Made by a program: the position numbers and the translations under genes | The notes under the pieces: model-generated | Told to the model about the DNA's origin: nothing | Seen by the model: the letters and a program-made list of their open reading frames with translations, nothing else | The model's database searches: none | Shown: piece by piece, positions 1 to 7,297 of the stretch | Numbering within the stretch: the first letter of the stretch is position 1 | Layout: the number at the start of each line of letters is the position of its first letter | Source of the DNA: CAZZEX01 sp964653285 | Lineage (GTDB): Bacteria; Chloroflexota; Anaerolineae; B4-G1 | Assembly (NCBI GenBank): GCA_964653285.1 | Contig: CAZZEX010000091.1 | Coordinates: 1-20,916, forward strand | Direction: 5' to 3' | Length of the DNA: 20,916 bases

Positions 1-2
1 CG

Positions 3-908
3 CTGATGGGCATCTTCCGCCAGGGGAACCCCAGCGGCATGGCACGGGAGGACCGGGCGGCCTGGGTCAACGGCACATCGGTCCCCGTTGTCTCCCCCCC
101 TGAGATCGGGGGGGGACGGGGGGGGGCTGGATGCGAGACACTTTACTTCGTGGGCTGCATTCCCTCCTATGACCCGCGCGTGCAGGTTGTCCCCCGCGCG
201 CTGGTGAGGGCTTTTACGGCCGCCGGACTGGACTTCGGCACACTGGGCACTGAGGAGAGTTGCTGCGGCAACGAGGTGCGGCGTATGGGCGAAGCGGGCC
301 TGTTCGAGATGCTGGTCGAGGAGAACGGTGAATTGATTCGCAGCATAGGTGCAAGCCGGTTGGTGACCACCTCCCCCCACTGTTTCAATACCTTCAAGAA
401 TGAGTACAGCCTGGATGGGATGGAGGTACTGCACTACACGCAACTCATCGCCGAACTGATCGAACAGGGCCGGTTGAAGTTCTCCCACCCCCCTCACCTC
501 CCAGGGAGGCCTTCCCCCCCAGAATTGGGAGGGACCGAGGGGAGGCAAGGGAGGATAACCATCACCTACCATGATCCCTGCTTCCTGGGCAAGCAGAACC
601 ACATCTTTGACGAGCCCCGCGCCATTCTCGCTGGGCTTCCTGGCGTCAAACTGGTGGAGATGGACCGCAATCGGGAGCGCAGCCTGTGCTGCGAGGGGGG
701 CGGTGGGCGGATGTGGACCGAGGGGACCAACCTGGAGGAGCGGCTGGCCTTCCAGCGGGTGCACGAAGCAGCCGAGACGGGAGCCGAGGTCCTGGCCGTG
801 GCCTGTCCCTTCTGCCTGCTGACGCTGGAGGACGCGGTCAAGGTGCAGGGGCTGGATGACCGGCTGCGGGTGATGGACATTATGGAGATCGTAGATTTGG
901 CGTTGTGA
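3..908 (+). CDS. HdrD/EtfD-like iron-sulfur protein with two CCG domains (5' partial)
   Basis: The C-terminal part of a heterodisulfide-reductase-D/EtfD-type protein; the reading frame is open through the left window edge, so the N-terminal part (usually a [4Fe-4S] ferredoxin region) is outside. Numbering from the ATG at base 6, CCG domain 1 has C51, the CC pair 86-87 (CCGNEVRRMGE) and C126 in SPHC, so the first Cys of its final CxxC is replaced. CCG domain 2 is complete: C192 (DPCFLG), CC 228-229 and CPFC 267-270. CCG domains bind a noncubane or cubane cluster and carry out thiol/disulfide or quinone chemistry in this family. Two GC-hairpin repeats are translated in frame at residues about 30-41 and 161-182, just before each CCG domain. 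A spacer of about 108 bp separates it from hdrA. The substrate is unknown; it may be the electron acceptor module of the cluster. Confidence 0.85.
   Translation: MMGIFRQGNPSGMAREDRAAWVNGTSVPVVSPPEIGGGRGGAGCETLYFVGCIPSYDPRVQVVPRALVRAFTAAGLDFGTLGTEESCCGNEVRRMGEAGLFEMLVEENGELIRSIGASRLVTTSPHCFNTFKNEYSLDGMEVLHYTQLIAELIEQGRLKFSHPPHLPGRPSPPELGGTEGRQGRITITYHDPCFLGKQNHIFDEPRAILAGLPGVKLVEMDRNRERSLCCEGGGGRMWTEGTNLEERLAFQRVHEAAETGAEVLAVACPFCLLTLEDAVKVQGLDDRLRVMDIMEIVDLAL
94..126 (+). repeat. In-frame GC-hairpin repeat, copy 1
   Basis: Seven C, a short spacer TGAGATC, eight G, AC, then nine G. It reads SPPEIGGGRGG inside the HdrD-like gene, in the same reading frame as the other copies of the SPPELGGTEG repeat. 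It falls between a conserved N-terminal stretch and the first CCG domain. Confidence 0.8.
488..555 (+). repeat. In-frame GC-hairpin repeat, copy 2 (compound)
   Basis: Begins with a small perfect hairpin (CCTCCC-A-GGGAGG) and continues with the C-run/G-run element read as SPPELGGTEG. It sits in the linker directly before the second CCG domain of the HdrD-like protein, with no frameshift. Confidence 0.75.
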
Positions 909-1000
909 GTTCGTGATTCGTGATCCGTAAATTCGCAATTCAGGACATTCCGAATTCCGAATCTACGAATCTACGAATTCGCGAATCTCTACCGACATAC
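909..1000. repeat. Intergenic short tandem microrepeats (ATTCGTG / ATCTACGA type)
   Basis: The spacer between the HdrD-like gene and hdrA is mostly degenerate repetitions of ATTCGTGATCCGT and CGAATCTACGAAT. It resembles the short tandem repeated repetitive (STRR) sequences described in cyanobacteria. No promoter or terminator stands out. Confidence 0.6.
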
Positions 1001-1016
1001 CACAGGTGGACTGGCT

Positions 1017-2789
1017 ATGGAACCACAACCCCGTATCGGCGTATACGTTTGTCACTGCGGCACGAACATCGCCGCGACAGTGGACGTGGAGCAGGTGGCG
1101 GAGTTCGCGGCGACCCTGCCCAACGTCGTCGTCGCCCGCCACTACATATACATGTGCTCTGACCCAGGCCAGGCGCTGATCGAGCAGGACATCCAGGAGC
1201 AGGGGCTGAACCGGGTGGTGGTGGCCTCCTGCTCACCGACGATGCACGAGCCGACCTTCCGTGGTGCGACGCGGGAGGGGGGCATCAATCCTTACTTCAT
1301 GCAAATGGCCAACATCCGCGAGCAGTGCTCGTGGGTGCACACCGACCGGGAGAGGGCGACGGAGAAGGCCAAGGCGCTGGTCGCTTCGGCGGTGGCCAAG
1401 GTGGCCCTGCTGGAGCCGCTGGAGGATCGGGAGGTCGGGGTCACGCCAGGCGCGGTCGTCATCGGCGGGGGCGTCGCCGGGATGGTCGCTGCCCTCGACG
1501 TGGCCGACGCTGGCTTTCCGGTCTATCTGGTGGAGAAGAGCGATCACCTGGGTGGGCATGTGGCAGACCTCAACCGCGTCTTCCCGACCCTGGAGTCTGC
1601 GACGGAGTTGATAGAGCCGCTGATCGAGCGCGTCCAAGCCCGTCCCAATGTCACCGTCTTTCTCAATGCGCAGGTGACAGGTGTGGAAGGGTACGTGGGG
1701 AATTTTGAAGCGACAGTGGGAGTAGGGAGTAGGGAGTACGGGCTCGGTCAGAGACCTTCGCCCAACAGAGTAGGGAATGGAGGGGGTAAAACCTCTAACC
1801 TGGAACCTGAAACGCACCAGTTAAGTGTGGGTTCCATTATTGTTGCCACCGGCTACGACGTCTTCGACCCGCATCGCAAGCCGGAGTTAGGCTACGGCCA
1901 GTACCCCAACGTTATCACGTCATTGGAGATGGAGCGCCGCTTGGCCGCAGGAGACCTGACAGGTTTTCCGAAACCTGTCAGGTCTGTGGCTTTCATCCAG
2001 TGCGTGGGCTCGCGGGACGCGCAGGTGGGCAACCTGTACTGCTCGCGGGTGTGCTGTATGTACACTGCCAAGCAGGCCCGGCTGGTGCGGGAACTTCTGC
2101 CCGAGGCCCGCGTGACGGTTTTCTTCATAGACGTGCGCACCTTTGGCAAGGGGGCTGAGGAGTTCTACGACGAGACGCGGGCGAAGGAAGTGCGCTACCG
2201 GCGCGGGAACGTCTCGGAAATCTACCGGCGCGACGGCCGGATGGTGTTAGTTGCGGAGGACACATTATTGCACCGCCCCATTGAGTTTGAGGCCGACCTG
2301 GTGGTGCTGGCGGTGGGGATGGAGCCCCGTTCCGACACCGCTGCTCTCTCCAGTCTGCTCAAACTGCCACGCTCAGCCGATGGCTTCTTCATGGAATGTC
2401 ACCCTAAGTTGCGACCCGTGGACACAGTGGTGGACGGCGTGTTCCTGGCGGGCTGCTGCCAGGGCCCCAAGGACATCCCCGATACAGTAGCCCAGGCAAA
2501 GGCGGCCGCCTCATCGGCCCTCATCCCCCTCATCCGGGGCACGGTGCCGGTGGAAGCGGCGACGGCGGTGGTGGATGCGGAACTCTGCGCTGGATGCGGG
2601 ATGTGCGTGGAGGTGTGTCCCTACGGCGCACCGGCGCTTGACCCGCTATGGGGCGTCTCGCGGGTCAACGCCGTGCTGTGCAAGGGGTGCGGTGCCTGTG
2701 CCGTCACCTGCCCCTCCAAGGCTATCAGCCTGCAGCACTTCACCTCCGAGCAGGTACTGGCGCAGGTGGATGCGCTGATTAGCGGTTAG
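1017..2789 (+). CDS. hdrA: HdrA-like flavin/iron-sulfur protein, single module
   Basis: A 590-residue HdrA, the FAD-containing subunit that bifurcates or confurcates electrons in heterodisulfide-reductase complexes. The N-terminal HdrA domain has C12-x-C14 (CHCG), C47, C72 and C104. The FAD Rossmann motif is GGGVAG at 150-155. The conserved C329/C342/C346-C347 cluster region (YCSRVCC) follows, and a C-terminal 2x[4Fe-4S] ferredoxin has C524-527-530-534 and C555-558-561-565. The start is supported by AGGTGGA about 7 nt upstream. Two foreign stretches are read in frame: a microrepeat block at residues about 234-266 and a 15-bp-arm palindrome at about 311-323. The last codons and stop (LISG-stop) run into a TTAGCAG-type microrepeat. 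Its expected neighbour mvhD lies about 5.3 kb away, beyond the accessory island. Confidence 0.93.
   Translation: MEPQPRIGVYVCHCGTNIAATVDVEQVAEFAATLPNVVVARHYIYMCSDPGQALIEQDIQEQGLNRVVVASCSPTMHEPTFRGATREGGINPYFMQMANIREQCSWVHTDRERATEKAKALVASAVAKVALLEPLEDREVGVTPGAVVIGGGVAGMVAALDVADAGFPVYLVEKSDHLGGHVADLNRVFPTLESATELIEPLIERVQARPNVTVFLNAQVTGVEGYVGNFEATVGVGSREYGLGQRPSPNRVGNGGGKTSNLEPETHQLSVGSIIVATGYDVFDPHRKPELGYGQYPNVITSLEMERRLAAGDLTGFPKPVRSVAFIQCVGSRDAQVGNLYCSRVCCMYTAKQARLVRELLPEARVTVFFIDVRTFGKGAEEFYDETRAKEVRYRRGNVSEIYRRDGRMVLVAEDTLLHRPIEFEADLVVLAVGMEPRSDTAALSSLLKLPRSADGFFMECHPKLRPVDTVVDGVFLAGCCQGPKDIPDTVAQAKAAASSALIPLIRGTVPVEAATAVVDAELCAGCGMCVEVCPYGAPALDPLWGVSRVNAVLCKGCGACAVTCPSKAISLQHFTSEQVLAQVDALISG
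1717..1814 (+). repeat. Microrepeat block inserted in frame in hdrA
   Basis: Contains GGAGTAGGGAGTAGGGAGTA and later AACCTCTAAC/AACCTGAAAC units of the kind seen in spacers. It codes for about 33 low-complexity residues between a GNFEATV strand and the VGSIIVATG strand of the FAD domain. Paralogous HdrA modules carry other repeats at the same place. Confidence 0.7.
1952..1985 (+). repeat. Perfect palindrome (15-bp arms, 4-nt loop) inside hdrA
   Basis: The arm AGACCTGACAGGTTT, a loop TCCG, and its exact reverse complement. It is read as GDLTGFPKPVRS, in a loop just before the conserved AFIQCVGS strand. It is a different family from the C-run/G-run hairpins. Confidence 0.9.
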
Positions 2790-2812
2790 CAGTTGGCAGT
2801 CAGCGAGGGGAG
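2772..2812. repeat. TTAGC/CAGTTGGCAGTCAGC microrepeat at the hdrA 3' end
   Basis: The last codons and the TAG stop of hdrA lie in degenerate copies of GTTAGCAGTTGGCAGTCAGC. The same kind of repeat ends the HdrA-HdrA gene and follows the flavoprotein gene. Confidence 0.55.
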
Positions 2813-2842
2813 CCTTTTCGAGTAGTGGTAGGAGGCGTTGAT

Positions 2843-3055
2843 ATGGCTACACGGATGTTTACCGCGATTCTCCATAAAGAGGATGACCTGTACGTCGCGG
2901 AATGCCCTGAAGTTGGTACGGTCAGCCAGGGCTATACCATTGAGGAAGCCGTTGCCAATCTGAAAGAAGCGACAGAACTCTACCTGGAAGAGTTTCCGTT
3001 GCCTGAAGTTACCAGGCCCTTGCTGACCATCTTTGAGGCGGCGGTGTATGCCTAA
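2843..3055 (+). CDS. hicB: Orphan HicB-family antitoxin
   Basis: A 70-residue HicB-like protein with the typical partial RNase-H fold sequence (FTAILHKEDDLYVAECPE, then GYTIEEAVANLKEATELYLEE). HicB neutralises the mRNA interferase HicA and usually represses its own operon. The ATG at 2843 is chosen over the in-frame GTG at 2825 because AGGAGG lies 7 nt upstream. A hicA gene would normally follow within a few bases. Instead an ATG CCT AAC start overlaps the stop region and runs straight into the restriction gene, so the toxin is missing or reduced to its first codons. It marks the left edge of the accessory island. Function without HicA is unknown; it may be a relic or a repressor. Confidence 0.85.
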   Translation: MATRMFTAILHKEDDLYVAECPEVGTVSQGYTIEEAVANLKEATELYLEEFPLPEVTRPLLTIFEAAVYA

Positions 3056-3083
3056 CTTCATCGCTTGGCGAACTCTATCAGGT

Positions 3084-3098
3084 GGGAGGGTAAACGTG
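3084..3098 (+). promoter_or_regulatory. Ribosome binding site deciding the restriction gene start
   Basis: GGGAGGG followed by TAAAC and a GTG codon. It favours GTG 3096 over the upstream TTG 3033 or ATG 3048, neither of which has a comparable Shine-Dalgarno sequence at the right distance. Confidence 0.6.
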
Positions 3099-4148
3099 GC
3101 AAAAAACAGCCATGCCAGGTTTGACAGTTTCGAACGATTTCTGCAGACCACTGATGTAGACCTGGACTTTCTTCTCTCCGATCTATTTGCCCAGGTGCTC
3201 TGCGAGTTTTACTTGAATCCGCGCTATCTGCGCGGCAGCGACTTCCTGATACGTTTTTCTCAGGGGCGCTGGGCCGAGGACATCGTAGTGCGCACTATAA
3301 ACGCCACTGAAGATTTTCGCGCTGTATCTTATGGACCGTCTAGCGTTGCGCCTTCCGATCCGCGTGAGATGGAACTCTATTTTGAACGGTTCGACAAAGC
3401 AGGCGCCGTTGGCAAACAGCCGGATTTGCTGATTCTGCCCAGGGATGACTATGAGGCCATTCGCCCGCAACTGGATGAGATTGGGCTTGCCAACCTGCCC
3501 TTTACACCGGAAGCGGACTTGGACTTTCTGCGCTCGCGGGCGACTATCGCTGTCGAAGTCGAGAATAGTCTGTGGGTAGTGCATGAGATGCCCGACTATG
3601 GACAGGGTGTCAAACTCACCGAGTTGATCACCAGGAAACGCAGGTTCAGGAAGCCCGAAAGCATAGCCAGGTGGAAGAACTGGACGGAAAGTGTGCGGTG
3701 CTTCTGTGCTCAATCGGAGGCGCGCAGACACTTGAAAGGATTCCTGGAGACAGCCAAAGTCCCGACGATCATCATCAAGGATGAAGACTTGGAGCCTTTG
3801 ACGGAGTGGGAAACCAATTTTAATGTCCCCATCCTTGTTTTCCACGTATTCTATGACGAGGCGTACTATATCTCGTTGCAGGACGCACGTGAACTGATTG
3901 ATGCGGGTGTCACCCTACCCACTGAGCAAACCTTCTATGCTCCCAGCGGGCCGACGACGCGTAAATACATCTACAAGATCTGGTATACGTTGGCACATCC
4001 GCTGAGTACGATGACCCGTGCGCCGGAGTTGTCGGCCAAGTTCATCCAGGCCAAGAACGGTCATATCCTACCCTACATCCACTTTTCCGGCGGCCAGATG
4101 GACTTATCTGCGGAGGTCACCACGGAACTGCGGAGCCGGTCGCAATGA
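3096..4148 (+). CDS. Type II restriction endonuclease, AccI-like
   Basis: A 350-residue protein (366 if ATG 3048 is used) whose content and pairing with a methyltransferase mark it as a type II restriction enzyme. The sequence around YGPSSVAPSDPREMELYFERF and GKQPDLLIL resembles, from memory, the AccI restriction-endonuclease family (GT/MKAC); this is family recognition, not a search result. A plausible PD-(D/E)xK-type active site is D110 in QPDLLIL with E154 and E156 in AVEVENS, an ExE form as in BamHI. The C-terminal half (residues about 260-340) is rich in aromatic residues and may contact DNA. Its stop overlaps the methyltransferase start in ATGA, so the two are translationally coupled. 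Base composition is lower in GC than the Hdr genes, consistent with transfer. Confidence 0.75.
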   Translation: MAKNSHARFDSFERFLQTTDVDLDFLLSDLFAQVLCEFYLNPRYLRGSDFLIRFSQGRWAEDIVVRTINATEDFRAVSYGPSSVAPSDPREMELYFERFDKAGAVGKQPDLLILPRDDYEAIRPQLDEIGLANLPFTPEADLDFLRSRATIAVEVENSLWVVHEMPDYGQGVKLTELITRKRRFRKPESIARWKNWTESVRCFCAQSEARRHLKGFLETAKVPTIIIKDEDLEPLTEWETNFNVPILVFHVFYDEAYYISLQDARELIDAGVTLPTEQTFYAPSGPTTRKYIYKIWYTLAHPLSTMTRAPELSAKFIQAKNGHILPYIHFSGGQMDLSAEVTTELRSRSQ

Positions 4149-6295
4149 CGAACGCTCGCTTGTTGTTGGAAGCGTTGGCATTACCCATCGCCGACTTGTT
4201 GGAGCAAGCAATGCCTGCAAGTGCCAGTAAGAGCCTTGTGCAATGGGCGACGTTCCACGGCTGGGATGGAGATAGCGATAAGCGTGTAGTAGCCCGACAG
4301 GCTGCGCTCAATTTGGTGTTGCGCGCCTTGGCTTGTCATTGCCTGGATGCCAGTCTGTTGCCCAAGATGGCCCCAGCCGACCTTGTCCTGGCCAAAAGTG
4401 ACGATCTGCTGAAAGATATGGATGTTGCCTTGCGGCCATCCTCTTATCTGGATGATCTGGCTGTACAAGCCGGGGCAACCATGCAGATGCCTGACCTGGC
4501 TGCCCTGGCGACCGCGCTGCAGGGTGAGCGGAGCGACGTCATCGGTGATGTCTACGCTTCGTGGGTGCCTCAGGATGCGCGCCGCGTGTTGGGTCAGTTT
4601 TGGACGCCCCGGCCGATCGCTCAACTGATGACGCAGTGGGCTGTTCAATCACCCGGCGATTGCATTTTGGATCCCGCCTCTGGCTCCGGCGTCTTCTTAT
4701 TGGCAGCACTGGATCGTCTACAACGTCTGGGGGTGGTGACGGCTTCACGGCAAGTGTCCGGCGTGGAACTGAGTCCGCTGGTTTTCTTGATGGGCCTGGT
4801 AAATGTGTTGCTGCATCATCCCAACGCTCAACCCCGTTTACAATGGGGGGATTTCCTGGTACCCAAACGAAAGCCACTCGCGGTGTTGAAGGAACCCGCT
4901 GCGACGTATGTAGACTTCGGCGAGTTCAGTCGAGCCGTGGGTGCACAACAAATGGGCTTGCCGGGGCTGGAAACGGTCGCACCAACGGCCTTCTCCAACC
5001 AATTTGATGCCATTATTTGCAACCCGCCCTATACACGGCACCATCACTTGCCCGAGGCCTACAAATCCTCCTGGGCCGCCGCGATGAAACGGGAGTACGG
5101 CGTACGGCTCAGTCGCTTTTCGAGCCTGTTCGCTTACTTTTTCGTGCAGGCTGCCCGGATGCTGGCTCCGACAGGCCGAATGGTATTCATTACACCCGCT
5201 GTGGTCTTTGAGGCCTCTTATAGTCGTCAGGTCAAGGCCTTCATTCGTCAACAGTTGCACCTGTGCGCCATTGTCACGTTTGATGAGACACTCTCCGTTT
5301 TCGAGGATGTTGACACGGCCGGCTGCATTACGTTGGTGGAAGGGGCTGGAACTCCGGCTGCCGACACGTTTACTCTCATTCGGGTACGTAAATGGCCTGG
5401 CCCAGAACCGGTGCTTCGGGCCATTGAGCAGCGCGAGGTGAGCACTGCTGATTGGGGCACCAGTCGCCAGGTTGACCTTTCCAAACTGGAGCCGCGCCGT
5501 AAGTGGACAATTATTGGACGAGAAAACGACCGCTTTGATGACGAGCACTTTGTTCCTCTCTCCAATATTGCGCGTGTCATGCGGGGCATTGCCACTGGTG
5601 CCAATGACTTCTTTGTCCTGTCCGACAGCGAAGTGGCGGAGTGGGGCCTGGAACAGGCGAACCTGCGTCCGGTGCTGACCAAGACACGTGAAGCCTCCGG
5701 GTACATCTTCAGTCAGGCCGATTTCGACCGGCTGGGACGCGAGGGAAAGAAGCGCTGGCTGTTATACCTGACGGAGCCGGTGACGTCCGGCACTCCCGAA
5801 GCGCGCTATATCCAGCACGGCGAAGCGCGTAGTCTGCACGAACGAAGCCTGGTCAGGACTCGCCCTTTCTGGTATGCTATGGAACAGCGGGATCCGGCCC
5901 CTATCTACTTCACCTATCTGAGCCGCAAGCGGTCGCGCTTTATCTACAACCGGGCGAATGTGCTTGCGCTCAATGTATTCCTGTGCATCTATCCTATCTC
6001 TACCATTAGTCGGAATGAGACGATGCTCAAAGCACTGCTGGCCGTGCTCAATTCACTGGTCGCCAAGGATTCTCTTCGCTATGTGGGACGGACTTACGGA
6101 GGCGATACCATCAAAGTTGAACCGCGTGAGATGGATCGGCTGCCGGTCTTGAACCCTGCCAAGTTAACGGTCAGCGAGCGGGAGAGATTGGCAGATTTGT
6201 TTGATCAACTCTGTCGCGCCGGTTCCCAGGAAGCGGAAAAGGTGATTCGCCAGGCCATTGATGAAGCAGTAGTCACGATCACTGATGTACGGTAG
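4145..6295 (+). CDS. Type II N6-adenine DNA methyltransferase
   Basis: A 716-residue class-I methyltransferase that protects host DNA from the adjacent endonuclease. Motif I is DPASGSGVF beginning at D176 (AdoMet binding); catalytic motif IV is NPPY at 293-296 in FDAIICNPPY, which defines adenine-N6 methylation. The order motif I then IV then a long C-terminal target-recognition region matches the gamma-class (M.TaqI-like) arrangement. The ending KVEPREMDRLPVLNP resembles the conserved end of TaqI/Eco57I-type recognition domains. An N-terminal helical domain of about 150 residues precedes the catalytic domain, making it longer than minimal M.TaqI-like enzymes. The start overlaps the endonuclease stop by 4 bp. 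Specificity cannot be read from sequence but should match the partner. Confidence 0.92.
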   Translation: MTNARLLLEALALPIADLLEQAMPASASKSLVQWATFHGWDGDSDKRVVARQAALNLVLRALACHCLDASLLPKMAPADLVLAKSDDLLKDMDVALRPSSYLDDLAVQAGATMQMPDLAALATALQGERSDVIGDVYASWVPQDARRVLGQFWTPRPIAQLMTQWAVQSPGDCILDPASGSGVFLLAALDRLQRLGVVTASRQVSGVELSPLVFLMGLVNVLLHHPNAQPRLQWGDFLVPKRKPLAVLKEPAATYVDFGEFSRAVGAQQMGLPGLETVAPTAFSNQFDAIICNPPYTRHHHLPEAYKSSWAAAMKREYGVRLSRFSSLFAYFFVQAARMLAPTGRMVFITPAVVFEASYSRQVKAFIRQQLHLCAIVTFDETLSVFEDVDTAGCITLVEGAGTPAADTFTLIRVRKWPGPEPVLRAIEQREVSTADWGTSRQVDLSKLEPRRKWTIIGRENDRFDDEHFVPLSNIARVMRGIATGANDFFVLSDSEVAEWGLEQANLRPVLTKTREASGYIFSQADFDRLGREGKKRWLLYLTEPVTSGTPEARYIQHGEARSLHERSLVRTRPFWYAMEQRDPAPIYFTYLSRKRSRFIYNRANVLALNVFLCIYPISTISRNETMLKALLAVLNSLVAKDSLRYVGRTYGGDTIKVEPREMDRLPVLNPAKLTVSERERLADLFDQLCRAGSQEAEKVIRQAIDEAVVTITDVR

Positions 6296-6377
6296 AGCGC
6301 CGCCCCCAAACCATTGCGGTTAGTATTGACTGTTGTTGTCGGGGAATGGATGAGAGTGGGAGTTCGTTTATTGAACG

Positions 6378-7264
6378 TTATGCGAAACGGTCAGGGAGGA
6401 CCTATGAGAAAGTATCGAGTTGCTGACGTGTCGGAGACTGAACTTGAGGATCTGGTCAGGCAAGCGCCAGGGTTGATCGAGGCAGGCCTCAAATTTGTTG
6501 ACCATCAGGCTTTTACAGCTAGAGGACCATTGGATGTGCTCCTTATAGACAGTGGGCGTGCTCTCGTAATCGCGGAGCTAAAAGTGGTTGAAGATGACGC
6601 AATGCTTGTACAGGGCATTGACTACTACGACTATGTGCTGAGAAACCTGGATGGATTTGCCCGCGCGTACAAGCGACACAAGATAGACTCCAAACAGGAA
6701 CCACGTCTCTTCCTCATCGCGCCGAGCTTTTCAGTGACGCTTCTGAACCGTATCAAATGGATAAGCATTCCCATCTCGCTTTTCACTTTTCAATGTATTG
6801 AGTTTGAGGATGCCAAAGGCGAGACAGTTCCTGTCTACAAGGAAGTCACGGCTCCTGCGGTTCCTGAAAGGGTAGAAGCGTACTCTCTTGATGATAGGTA
6901 CAACTACATCACTGATGCCAAAATCAGAGGTTTGGCACAAAAATTTGTGGCAGAAATCCAAGGATGGGACATTGAGCGCGTGTTAGTGGAGCCCACAAAG
7001 TATGATATCTCGATCAAGATTTCAGGGCGTGTTGTTGCCTATGTAGGGCCTCGAAGGAAACACTTTATGGTCTACACGAACGATACAGGAGGCAAGTGGA
7101 CAGGGTATCCGATTAACAGCGAAAGTGACCTCGAAACGGTGATACCTCTCGTTCGGGACAACTTCGATAAAATGGTGCGGTGACCGCATTGCATAACGCG
7201 CTGTTTGCAGCTTCTCCTAAACCGCAGCCGCTTCGCTCCGGCGGCTTCGCAAATACGCTAGACG
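6378..7264 (+). mobile_element. Putative integron gene cassette carrying the NucS-like nuclease
   Basis: The left boundary is G|TTATGC at 6377/6378 and the right boundary G|TTATCC at 7264/7265. A single gene lies between, with its SD and ATG within 30 bp of the left boundary, and an attC-like site follows its stop. The first bases of the unit (GTTATGC) are the exact reverse complement of the R'' box of that attC-like site (GCATAAC, 7191-7197), as expected for a cassette that once circularised. No integrase gene is present in the window, and no clear attC precedes the left boundary. Confidence 0.6.
6404..7183 (+). CDS. NucS-like PD-(D/E)xK nuclease
   Basis: A 259-residue protein starting MRKYRVADV. 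ATG 6404 is chosen because GGGAGGA lies just upstream and the longer frame from 6314 would run through the cassette boundary. Residues 40-75 hold a NucS/DUF91-type nuclease core: D44 (GPLDVLLID), E58-x-K60 (IAELK) and a following QGIDYYDYV helix. NucS-like enzymes cut mismatched or branched DNA, and related domains occur in defence loci. The C-terminal 95 residues (YDISIKISGRVVAYVGPRRK region) resemble a DUF5655-type domain; that is tentative. The gene is clearly more AT-rich than its neighbours and sits alone between cassette-like boundaries downstream of the restriction-modification pair, so it may be an independent defence gene. Confidence 0.7.
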   Translation: MRKYRVADVSETELEDLVRQAPGLIEAGLKFVDHQAFTARGPLDVLLIDSGRALVIAELKVVEDDAMLVQGIDYYDYVLRNLDGFARAYKRHKIDSKQEPRLFLIAPSFSVTLLNRIKWISIPISLFTFQCIEFEDAKGETVPVYKEVTAPAVPERVEAYSLDDRYNYITDAKIRGLAQKFVAEIQGWDIERVLVEPTKYDISIKISGRVVAYVGPRRKHFMVYTNDTGGKWTGYPINSESDLETVIPLVRDNFDKMVR

Positions 7265-7270
7265 TTATCC
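7191..7270 (+). other. attC-like recombination site
   Basis: An 80-bp imperfect inverted repeat immediately after the nuclease gene. The outer arms GCATAACG (7191-7198) and CGTTATCC (7263-7270) pair with one mismatch. The inner arms GCTGTTTGC and GCAAATACGC pair with one bulged base and a G-T wobble, like the L boxes with extrahelical base of attC sites. A GCCGC/GCGGC stem caps the centre. The arms carry the invariant AAC and GTT. It does not fully fit the canonical GTTRRRY (a T in one purine position). Confidence 0.6.
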
Positions 7271-7297
7271 GCAATCATTGAAGTAGGAGTGGCGACT

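Noticed and set aside
1717..1814. Frameshift or pseudogene in hdrA because of low-complexity sequence
   Set aside because: The frame stays open through the block and the conserved HdrA sequence resumes in the same frame with all Cys motifs intact.
6296..6377. A second attC site upstream of the nuclease cassette
   Set aside because: The boundary GTTATGC is present, but no inverted partner or L-box pairing can be found in the preceding 80 bases.
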